DNA of 5,125 nt from contig JALXCG010000549.1 of assembly GCA_026991065.1 (NCBI GenBank), forward strand, positions 1 through 5,125. Reading direction: 5' to 3'. The position numbers were made by a program, and so were the translations under genes. Shown here one piece after another: positions 1 through 5,125 of this stretch. Position 1 is the stretch's first letter; each line of letters begins with the position of its first letter. The notes below the pieces were generated by a model. It made no database searches, was not told the origin of the DNA, and saw only the letters and a list, made by a program, of their open reading frames with translations. Source of the DNA: Gemmatimonadota bacterium (GTDB lineage: Bacteria > GCA-2686955).

Positions 1-53
1 GCAAGAAACTGCAACTCTTCAATGCCAATCAGCTCGAAGGGACTCAGTCATGA
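1..53 (+). CDS. C-terminal end of an upstream gene, probably hydrogenase small subunit (partial)
   Basis: Reading in the frame that starts at base 3, 16 sense codons (KKLQLFNANQLEGTQS) end at a TGA at 51-53. This stop overlaps the start of the large-subunit gene as ATGA (50-53), the usual sign of translational coupling. The fragment is too short to identify by itself. Group 3 [NiFe]-hydrogenase operons normally place the FeS-cluster small subunit (delta/HydD type) directly before the large subunit, so that is the likely identity, by context only. The gene starts outside the window. Confidence 0.55.
   Translation, partial: KKLQLFNANQLEGTQS
36..42 (+). promoter_or_regulatory. Ribosome binding site of the hydrogenase large-subunit gene
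   Basis: The purine run GAAGGGA lies 7 bases before the ATG at 50, inside the end of the upstream gene. It supports the ATG at 50 as the start, which places the conserved TRVEGHG motif at residues 13-19, the expected distance from the N-terminus. Confidence 0.55.
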
Positions 54-1357
54 GCGGCGATCTGAATATCAACGTTCACCACCTGACGCGCGTGGAGGGG
101 CACGGCAACATTGTCGTCAACATGCGTAAGGGGGTGCTGGAGAAGGCGCGGCTGGAGATTGTGGAGGCGCCGCGCTATTTCGAGGCGATGCTCAAGGGGC
201 GCAGCTTCCACGAGGCGGCAATCATCACTTCGCGGATCTGCGGCATCTGCTCTCTCGGCCACCAGATGACCTCGTTCAAGGCGACCGAGCAGGCCCTCGG
301 GCTGGAGGTGAGCGAGCAGACGCTGCTGCTGCGCAAGCTCCTGGTGCACGGGGCGACGCTGCAGTCGAACGTGCTCCACGCGCTCTTCCTGGCGGCGCCC
401 GATTTTCTGAAGGTGGGGTCGGTTTTTCCGCTGGTCGCCTCCCATCCAGAGGTGGTGAAGGCGGCGCTGCGCATGAAACGGATGGCCAATGTGATGGCGG
501 AGGTGCTCTCGGGCCGCGCCGTGCATCCGATCTCCTGTGTGCCGGGCGGGTTTACCGCGCTGCCGACAACGGCGCAACTGGCGGAGCTGAAGCGCGGCCT
601 GGCGGAGCAGATGCTGCCCGATCTGGCGTTTGCTGCCGAGGTGCTGCAGACGCTCGCCGGCGAGATCCCCGATTTCAGTCGACCCACCGAGTATATTTCG
701 CTGCGCAGCGATGATGACTACGCGCTCTACGACGGCGACATCTGCTCCAGCGACAGCGGGCGGGTGGCGGTGAGCGAGTATCGACGGATGACCAATGAGT
801 TTGTCGTCGAGCACAGTTCCTCGAAGCACTGCAAGGCGAACCGCGACAGCTACATGGTGGGCGCCCTGGCGCGCTGGAACAACAACCATGATCGGCTCTG
901 CGGGGAGGCCCTGGAGGTGGCGGCCAAGCTGGGGTTGGAGCCGGGCTGCGCCAATCCCTACATGAACACCATCGCCCAGGTGGTGGAGGCGGTGCACTGC
1001 GCGGTGGACAGCATCGCCATTCTGGAGGAGCTGATGCGACGCGGCATCAAGCCGGAGCCGCCCAATCAGGAGCCGACCCGCTACGGCACCGGGGTCGGGG
1101 CGACCGAAGTACCGCGCGGCATTCTGTATCACGAGTACACCTACGATCGCCAGGGGCGGATCGTGAAGGCCAACTGCATCATCCCCACCGGGCAGAACCT
1201 GGGCAATATCGACAACGACATGCGCAAGCTGGTTCCGGAGGTGGTGCCGACCCGCTCGGAGAAGGAGATCGCGCACCTGCTCGAGATGCTGGTTCGCGCT
1301 TATGACCCCTGCATCTCTTGCTCGGTGCACATGCTCGATGTGGAATTCATCCGATAG
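50..1357 (+). CDS. [NiFe]-hydrogenase large (catalytic) subunit, group 3b-like (HydA/sulfhydrogenase alpha type)
   Basis: This 435-residue protein is the subunit that holds the NiFe(CN)2CO site and catalyses reversible H2 oxidation, probably in the cytoplasm. Seen directly: TRVEGHG at 13-19 with Glu16; the N-terminal metal motif RICGIC at 62-67 (Cys64, Cys67) followed by His71; and the C-terminal motif DPCISCSVH at 419-427 (Cys421, Cys424, His427). The four cysteines are the expected metal ligands. After His427 comes an 8-residue tail (MLDVEFIR) of the kind removed by a maturation protease. Internal segments such as EFVVEHS, MVGALAR, EVPRGIL and PTGQNL, plus the ending DPCISCSVH, resemble the soluble hydrogenase I alpha subunit of Pyrococcus more than HoxH (3d). 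I therefore favour group 3b, whose members use NADP(H); 3c or 3d is not excluded without a tree. The gene is intact, coupled to the gene before it and 7 bp from its protease gene. Confidence 0.93.
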   Translation: MSGDLNINVHHLTRVEGHGNIVVNMRKGVLEKARLEIVEAPRYFEAMLKGRSFHEAAIITSRICGICSLGHQMTSFKATEQALGLEVSEQTLLLRKLLVHGATLQSNVLHALFLAAPDFLKVGSVFPLVASHPEVVKAALRMKRMANVMAEVLSGRAVHPISCVPGGFTALPTTAQLAELKRGLAEQMLPDLAFAAEVLQTLAGEIPDFSRPTEYISLRSDDDYALYDGDICSSDSGRVAVSEYRRMTNEFVVEHSSSKHCKANRDSYMVGALARWNNNHDRLCGEALEVAAKLGLEPGCANPYMNTIAQVVEAVHCAVDSIAILEELMRRGIKPEPPNQEPTRYGTGVGATEVPRGILYHEYTYDRQGRIVKANCIIPTGQNLGNIDNDMRKLVPEVVPTRSEKEIAHLLEMLVRAYDPCISCSVHMLDVEFIR

Positions 1358-1364
1358 GGCAGGC

Positions 1365-1847
1365 GTGAAGATCTACGCGGTAGGCAACTCTTTCTACGGC
1401 GATGACGGCGTGGGCGCGGCGCTGCTGGAACGCATCCGCGAAGAGGAGCTGCTGCCCGGCGCCGAGCTGATCGATGTGGGGACCGACGCGCTGGCGCTGA
1501 TCGAGCATTTTCGCGGCTGCACCGGCCCTGAGTGGTTGCACCTGATCATCGACGCCGCGAAGATGGGGAGCGCCCCGGGCAGCGCGGTGGCGTTTGCCCC
1601 GGCCCAGGCGCGCTTGCGCATTCGCTGGGACCATCTTTCACTGCACGGCTTCGGCCTGGCCGAGAGTTTCGCCATGGCGGCGGGAGTGGGAGTCATGCCG
1701 GAGCGGGTAAGAATCATCGGGGTGGAGCCCGCCGTGGTGGCCATCGACACGGGGCTCTCGGCCGAAGTCGCCGGCGCCCTACCGAGAATTCTCCAGCTGA
1801 TCAACGCGGAGGTAGAGGCAGATGAAGCGGACCATCCTGGTCATTGA
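1365..1847 (+). CDS. Hydrogenase maturation endopeptidase (HybD/HycI/HoxW/FrhD family)
   Basis: This protease cuts the C-terminal tail from the [NiFe] large subunit after nickel insertion, allowing the active site to close. From a GTG start at 1365 the protein has 160 residues, normal for the family, and begins at once with MKIYAVGNSFYGDDGVG; the family typically opens with GN(x)4-5D[DE]GxG. By comparison with E. coli HybD (Glu16, Asp62, His93), the nickel-sensing residues are Asp14, Asp63 (IIDA) and His94 (SLHGFGL). The segment VEP...DTGLSAEV (120-135) is also typical. An upstream ATG at 1302 in the same frame would add 21 residues unlike the family and overlap the large subunit by 56 bases, so it is rejected. 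An AGGG at 1356-1359 may serve as ribosome site. The gene lies 7 bp after its probable substrate and overlaps the next gene by 26 bp. The acidic/His C-terminal tail (EADEADHPGH) is not conserved-looking. Confidence 0.9.
   Translation: MKIYAVGNSFYGDDGVGAALLERIREEELLPGAELIDVGTDALALIEHFRGCTGPEWLHLIIDAAKMGSAPGSAVAFAPAQARLRIRWDHLSLHGFGLAESFAMAAGVGVMPERVRIIGVEPAVVAIDTGLSAEVAGALPRILQLINAEVEADEADHPGH
1808..1813 (+). promoter_or_regulatory. Strong ribosome binding site of the response-regulator gene
   Basis: GGAGGT, a near-perfect Shine-Dalgarno sequence, lies 8 bases before the ATG at 1822 and inside the end of the protease gene. It is the strongest ribosome site seen in the window. It suggests the small regulator is made in more than trace amounts relative to its neighbours, and it fixes the start. 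Confidence 0.75.
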
Positions 1848-2214
1848 TGACGACATCGATCTGGTGGAGATCATCCGCCTGACTCTCGAAAACGAGGGCC
1901 TGGAGGTGATCGATGCACAGAATGGCGCACGGGGCGTGGAGTTGGCCCGGGAGATGAACCCCGACCTGATTCTGCTGGATGTGATGATGGGGGCGATCGA
2001 CGAAGGGTTTCAGGTCGCCTATCAGCTGCGCCAGGGGAGTGAGACCGCCGATATTCCGATTCTGATGCTGACCGCGGTCAGTGAACAGACCGGGTTTGGC
2101 TTTGATCCGGAAAAGGATGCGGAGTTCCTGCCGGTGAACGAGTTCCTGGAGAAGCCGCTGAGCCCGCGGCGGCTGGTGGATCTGGTGCGAAAACATCTGC
2201 CGCCGAGTGCGTGA
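1822..2214 (+). CDS. Single-domain response regulator (receiver only, CheY-like)
   Basis: The 130-residue protein is one receiver domain with no output domain. Visible receiver residues are the acidic cluster Asp9-Asp10-Asp11 after strand 1 (ILVIDDD), the phospho-acceptor Asp53 (LILLDVMMG), the switch Thr84 (MLTA) and Lys111 followed by Pro (FLEKP). The stretch between Thr84 and Lys111 is longer than in CheY by roughly five residues and contains GFGFDPEKDAEFLPVNEF; my recollection is that related insertions occur in receivers encoded near hydrogenase or electron-transfer genes of anaerobes, but I cannot verify that here. It is almost certainly phosphorylated by the kinase encoded immediately after it (TGATG junction). 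Without a DNA-binding domain, it must act by binding another protein or by passing phosphate on. Candidates are the hydrogenase, its protease or a regulator elsewhere. Confidence 0.92.
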   Translation: MKRTILVIDDDIDLVEIIRLTLENEGLEVIDAQNGARGVELAREMNPDLILLDVMMGAIDEGFQVAYQLRQGSETADIPILMLTAVSEQTGFGFDPEKDAEFLPVNEFLEKPLSPRRLVDLVRKHLPPSA

Positions 2215-3566
2215 TGCGGCACGCATCCGACCCCGGCGAGCCGATTGTCCATGAGTCGGCCCAGTTCGTCTCCGCCGAGTCGTTGCGGCGGCGCTCCGAC
2301 TGGTTCATCAAGGTGCGTTGGGTTGCGGCCCTGGGAGTGGAGGCGCTGGCCCTGGTGGCGACCGGGGTGGCGGGGATTCCGCTGCCGCTGGCGGGCATTT
2401 CGGCGGCGGCCGTTCTTCTTGTGGTGCTCAATTGGGCCTATTGGTTGCGCAACCGCCGGGTGGAGCCGCGCGCGATTCGGCTTGAGATCCGCATGCTCAA
2501 GGTGCAGATGGCGACCGATCTGCTGCTGCTGACGCTGCTCCTGAATCTGACCGGCGGTTTGGAAAACCCCTTCTACTTCATCTACATCCTGCATGTGCTG
2601 ATCGCCAGTCTGCTCTTTCGTCGCGGCGATCTCTATCAGATCGCTTTGGTGAGCGGGCTGCTTTTCAGCGCGGTGGTGGTAGGAGAATACGCCCATCTCT
2701 TGCCGCATCACCACCTGCAGGGGAGTGGCAACCTGGGCCACGGTCTGCCCTACGTGACCGCGGCGCTCATCTCTTTCTGGGTGGTGCTGGTGGGGGCCGC
2801 CTACACCGGCTCGTCGATCATGCGTCACAACCGCGCGATCAAGGATGAGCTGGTGCAGCGACAGCGGGAGCTGGAAGATAAAGATCGTGCCAAGGTGGAC
2901 TTTTTTCGCTTTGTCTCCCACGAGATCAAGACACCGGTCGTGACGGCTCAGAGCGCGGTTGAGGCGGTGTTGGCGGTCGAAGAGAAATCGCTGGCGCCGC
3001 GTGCCGTGCGAATGCTGGAGCGAGCGGTGGCGCGCATGGACCAGGCGCTGCAGATTGTGCGCGATCTCACTCAACTCACCCGTACCGAGATGCGGATCGA
3101 GGGGGAACTCCGGTGGGTGGACCTGAAGGCGCTGCTGGAGCGGCTGCTGGCCGCGCAGCGCGAACAGATCGCCAATCGCGGTTTGACCGCGCAACTGGAT
3201 CTGCCGCCCGAGGAGTTGCGACTGCGGAGTGACGAAGGGATGGTCGAGAAGATCTTCGGCAATCTGATCAGCAACGCAGTGCGCTACAATCGTCCGGGCA
3301 AAATGCTGCGAGTCGTCGCCAGGGATCAGGGCGCCTGCATTCGGGTCACGGTGGAGGACCAGGGAATCGGCATCGCCCCGGAGGAGCAGGAGCGGGTTTT
3401 CGACGAGTTCTATCGCACCCGCGAGGCGAAAGAGGTTTCGCGCATCGGCACCGGTCTTGGGCTGCCGATTGTCAAACGTTTCGTCGACCATCTGGGCGGT
3501 ACGCTGGCGCTTTGCAGCAAGCCCGGCGAGGGGTCGACTTTCACCATCACCCTACCGAAAACATGA
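2214..3566 (+). CDS. Membrane sensor histidine kinase with RegB/PrrB-like GGxxNPF quinone motif
   Basis: From the ATG at 2214 (the GTG at 2211 is an alternative start) the protein has 450 residues. Six hydrophobic segments are visible at about 31-52, 57-78, 99-113, 119-135, 141-160 and 178-200, followed by a charged linker (204-228). Kinase motifs follow: H-box FVSHEIKTPV with His236, N-box NLISNAVRYN (Asn350, Asn354), G1 VEDQGIGIA (Asp382), F-box VFDEFYR and G2 GTGLGLPIV (412-420). GGLENPF at 114-120, between helices 3 and 4, matches the GGxxNPF signature of RegB/PrrB, which in RegB lies by a ubiquinone site. RegB's redox-active cysteine after the H-box is absent: the only cysteines are Cys375 and Cys434. 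The H-box is also of the common HExxTP type seen in PhoR/BaeS-like kinases, not RegB's. The loop between helices 5 and 6 is rich in histidine (161-176). It probably phosphorylates the adjacent receiver. The signal is inferred to be the redox state of the quinone pool. Confidence 0.92.
   Translation: MRHASDPGEPIVHESAQFVSAESLRRRSDWFIKVRWVAALGVEALALVATGVAGIPLPLAGISAAAVLLVVLNWAYWLRNRRVEPRAIRLEIRMLKVQMATDLLLLTLLLNLTGGLENPFYFIYILHVLIASLLFRRGDLYQIALVSGLLFSAVVVGEYAHLLPHHHLQGSGNLGHGLPYVTAALISFWVVLVGAAYTGSSIMRHNRAIKDELVQRQRELEDKDRAKVDFFRFVSHEIKTPVVTAQSAVEAVLAVEEKSLAPRAVRMLERAVARMDQALQIVRDLTQLTRTEMRIEGELRWVDLKALLERLLAAQREQIANRGLTAQLDLPPEELRLRSDEGMVEKIFGNLISNAVRYNRPGKMLRVVARDQGACIRVTVEDQGIGIAPEEQERVFDEFYRTREAKEVSRIGTGLGLPIVKRFVDHLGGTLALCSKPGEGSTFTITLPKT
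2553..2573 (+). other. RegB-type GGxxNPF sensor motif within the kinase gene
   Basis: These bases encode Gly114-Gly-Leu-Glu-Asn-Pro-Phe120. In RegB of purple bacteria the heptapeptide GGxxNPF sits between transmembrane helices 3 and 4 and is tied to ubiquinone binding. Here it lies at the same place in a six-helix layout. The match covers all five fixed positions. Quinone binding in this protein is inferred. Confidence 0.7.
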
Positions 3567-4042
3567 GCAACCGAATTCAATGCGGCGGACTGATTGAGCG
3601 CCGGAACCTCTGCTTGATCGAGATCCTGGGCTTTGCCTGGATTCCCGGCTCTTCCTGCGGCATTCTGGGGAAGTTCGCGGCGGCGGGGATCCCGGTGGGC
3701 TATCTGACGATCAGCGAGTGCGCCGATCGCAAGAAGCAGATGGTTCTCTGCATCGATGCGGCGAATCTGGACGCGTCGCAACCGTTGATCGAGGCGATCC
3801 GCGAGGAAGCCGCGCCCACGGCCCTGCGGGTTACGCCCAATGTGGTGATCCTCACCGTCTACGGCCCCCATTTTTATGAACGGGCGGCATTGGCTAGCGA
3901 GGTCTACAGCGCCCTCTGTCTCTCCGCCATCGACGCCCATTCGGTGGGCTCCTCCATCAACAGCATCTCGCTGGTGGTGGATGCGAAAGACCGTGACCGC
4001 GCACTGGCGAGTCTGCGCGGCCGTTTTGAGTGGCCGGAGTAG
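3563..4042 (+). CDS. Free-standing protein of two ACT-like domains (aspartokinase regulatory-domain type)
   Basis: Starting at the ATG at 3563, which overlaps the kinase stop as ATGA, the protein has 159 residues. Two ACT-like units can be read: one at about 16-82 (CLIEILGF, then PGSSCGILGKFAAAGIPV) and one at about 92-157 (VVILTVYGPHF, ALASEVYSALCLSAIDAHSV, then INSISLVVD). The spacing and the SISLVVD strand recall the paired ACT domains at the C-terminus of aspartate kinases, but no kinase domain is present. ACT domains bind small ligands, often amino acids, and regulate a partner. Six cysteines (7, 17, 32, 53, 63, 119) are many for such a protein and might be redox- or metal-related, though they do not form a recognised cluster motif. 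No clear ribosome site precedes the start, so translation probably depends on coupling to the kinase gene. A TTG start at 3512 in the same frame is less likely. Ligand and partner are unknown; by position it belongs to the hydrogenase/two-component operon. Confidence 0.75.
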   Translation: MSNRIQCGGLIERRNLCLIEILGFAWIPGSSCGILGKFAAAGIPVGYLTISECADRKKQMVLCIDAANLDASQPLIEAIREEAAPTALRVTPNVVILTVYGPHFYERAALASEVYSALCLSAIDAHSVGSSINSISLVVDAKDRDRALASLRGRFEWPE

Positions 4043-4043
4043 C

Positions 4044-4068
4044 CGGCGCTGCGGCGGCGGGGGCGCCG
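4044..4068. terminator. Possible weak hairpin between convergent genes
   Basis: CGGCGC at 4044-4049 can pair with GCGCCG at 4063-4068 around a 13-base G-rich loop, in the 27-bp gap between the convergent ACT-protein and hypE stop codons. The place is right for a shared terminator, but there is no T-run on either side, and GC-rich DNA makes such pairs by chance. A factor-dependent end is at least as likely. Confidence 0.22.
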
Positions 4069-4069
4069 A

Positions 4070-5125
4070 TCAGCAGATCCTTGGCAATTGGCCGGCAACC
4101 GGCATGTCGACAATCCGCTCGACACCGAGCGCGGTGCGCAGGCTGACCCAGCCGGGGTCGGTGGCCACCACCTCGCCGATGATCGCGGCGTCGCGACCGA
4201 ATGGATGGGCGCGCATGGCGGCCAGGGCGGCGTCGGCCGCGGCGGGGGCCACAATCGCCACCAGTTTGCCCTCGTTGGCCACATAGAGCGGGTCGATTCC
4301 GAGCAGTTCGCAGGCGGATTCCACTTCCGGCCGCAGCGGGAGTGCCGTCCCCTCCAGCTTGATCCCCACCCGTGCCGCCGCGGCAAACTCATTCAGGGTG
4401 GTGGCGACGCCGCCGCGGGTCGGGTCGCGCAGGGCGTGAATCGCGCCGGGGCAGGCGGCACAGAGCGCGGCCACCAGGCCATGCAGCGGGGCGGTATCGC
4501 TGCGCACCCGGGAGGCAAAAGAGAGGCCGTTGCGGGCAGTCATCACCGCCATGCCGTGGTCGGCAATGGTGCCGGAGATGAGCACCGCATCCCCCGCTGT
4601 GATGCGGGCGGCGGCGATCTCGCGCCCCTCCGGGAGGACGCCGATGCCGCTCGTGTTGATGAAAAGGGCGTCGGCCGAGCCGCGGTCCACCACCTTGGTG
4701 TCGCCGGTGACAATCTGGATCCCGGCCGCCGCCGCCGCGCGCTCCATCGAGCGCAGCACCCGCTCCAGGGTTGCCAGCGGCAACCCCTCTTCGAGGATCA
4801 ACCCAACGCTGAGATAGAGCGGTTCGGCGCCGCTCATGGCGAGGTCGTTGACGGTGCCGTTGACCGCCAGATCACCAATGTCGCCGCCGGGAAAAAAGAG
4901 CGGCGAAACGACGAAGCTGTCGGTGGAGAAAGCGAGCCGTCCGGGCGGCGGAGCGAACACCGCCTGATCCTCCAGACGCGCCAGGATCGGGCTGCGGAAA
5001 CGGGGCAGTACCAGGTTCTGAATCAGTTCCGCCGAGAGGCGTCCGCCGGCGCCGTGCGCGAGTTGCACCGTGGCGTGGTCGCGCAGCGGGGTGGGGCAGG
5101 CGGCGCGGCTGAGATCGGCGGGGGG
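4070..5125 (-). CDS. hypE: Hydrogenase maturation protein HypE, 5' end beyond the window
   Basis: HypE accepts a carbamoyl group from HypF on its C-terminal cysteine, dehydrates it with ATP to a thiocyanate, and donates the cyanide to iron on the HypC-HypD complex. Of the reading frame 351 residues are visible. It shows the AIRS/PurM-family fold landmarks of HypE: LAHGAGGR near the start, STDSF, GGDIGDLAVNGTVNDL, GDTKVVDRG, DPTRGGVATTLNE and NEGK. It ends in PRIC with the required terminal cysteine. A GTG at 5066-5068 could start a 332-residue form, but it sits only three codons before the LAHG motif. The frame stays open to the window edge and reads ACPTPLRDHATVQLAHG, like the CPxP-containing N-terminus I recall from many HypE proteins. 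The true start is therefore probably outside the window. It converges with the hydrogenase operon and is probably the last gene of a hyp operon reading in from the right. Confidence 0.95.
   Translation of the reverse strand, partial: PPADLSRAACPTPLRDHATVQLAHGAGGRLSAELIQNLVLPRFRSPILARLEDQAVFAPPPGRLAFSTDSFVVSPLFFPGGDIGDLAVNGTVNDLAMSGAEPLYLSVGLILEEGLPLATLERVLRSMERAAAAAGIQIVTGDTKVVDRGSADALFINTSGIGVLPEGREIAAARITAGDAVLISGTIADHGMAVMTARNGLSFASRVRSDTAPLHGLVAALCAACPGAIHALRDPTRGGVATTLNEFAAAARVGIKLEGTALPLRPEVESACELLGIDPLYVANEGKLVAIVAPAAADAALAAMRAHPFGRDAAIIGEVVATDPGWVSLRTALGVERIVDMPVAGQLPRIC

Noticed and set aside
44-1330. 428-residue open frame on the minus strand opposite the hydrogenase large subunit
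   Set aside because: Its sequence is rich in Arg, His, Gln and Leu with no recognisable motif, and it lies opposite a fully conserved gene. In GC-rich DNA the antisense frame of a real gene often stays open.
1354-1364. Possible promoter or regulatory gap between the large subunit and protease genes
   Set aside because: Only 7 bases separate stop and start and no promoter-like elements are visible. The genes are better read as one transcript.
2022-3491. 489-residue open frame on the minus strand opposite the regulator and kinase genes
   Set aside because: It is longer than either plus-strand gene, but composition is the same His/Arg/Gln-rich shadow pattern and it crosses two well-defined genes. 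No domain or ribosome site supports it.
3512-3562. TTG-initiated N-terminal extension of the ACT protein (contains HHHPTEN)
   Set aside because: It would overlap the conserved G2 end of the kinase by 55 bases. The ATG at 3563 forms a standard ATGA junction, and the extension is only the shifted frame of kinase codons.
4091-4103. Inverted repeat GCCGG-CAA-CCGGC near the end of hypE
   Set aside because: It lies within hypE codons for PVAGQ just before the PRIC end, has no T-run, and such short GC pairs are expected by chance. I do not call it a terminator.
3904-4392. 162-residue minus-strand frame overlapping the ends of the ACT gene and hypE
   Set aside because: Trp/Arg/Pro/Ser-rich shadow frame of hypE with no motif; the hypE frame is clearly the coding one.

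Overview
The window is GC-rich, densely coding DNA. It looks like a bacterial [NiFe]-hydrogenase locus. Protein style and gene mix (a group 3b-like cytosolic hydrogenase beside a two-component pair) suggest an anaerobic Desulfuromonadota/deltaproteobacterium-type organism, but this assignment is from memory of family sequences and is only moderately supported.

Layout. Bases 1-4042 hold one tight plus-strand gene string: the last 16 codons of an upstream gene (probably the hydrogenase small subunit); the hydrogenase catalytic large subunit (50-1357); its maturation endopeptidase (GTG start, 1365-1847); a receiver-only response regulator (1822-2214); a six-helix membrane histidine kinase (2214-3566); and a small protein of two ACT-like domains (3563-4042). 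Junctions are ATGA, +7 bp, a 26-bp overlap, TGATG and ATGA, so the string almost certainly forms one translationally coupled operon whose promoter lies to the left of the window. After a 27-bp convergent gap, hypE runs on the minus strand from beyond the right edge to 4070. It is probably the tail of a hyp maturation operon.

How the genes fit together. The large subunit carries both CxxC pairs that hold the NiFe site and ends in a short tail after the conserved His. The adjacent protease would remove that tail after nickel insertion. HypE, with its terminal PRIC cysteine, would help make the cyanide ligands of the active-site iron. The other three genes look regulatory. The kinase carries GGLENPF between transmembrane helices 3 and 4, which matches the GGxxNPF quinone-site signature of RegB/PrrB sensors. 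Its apparent partner regulator has no DNA-binding domain, and the last gene is a free-standing ACT pair with six cysteines.

The most interesting reading is that a membrane quinone/redox sensor, a phospho-switch without an output domain and a ligand-binding ACT protein are built into the operon of a soluble hydrogenase, possibly to control the enzyme or its maturation at protein level. The sequence supports the gene identities well. The functional link is inference. There is no gene-free stretch over 300 bases and I see no RNA gene, repeat array, CRISPR or mobile element.
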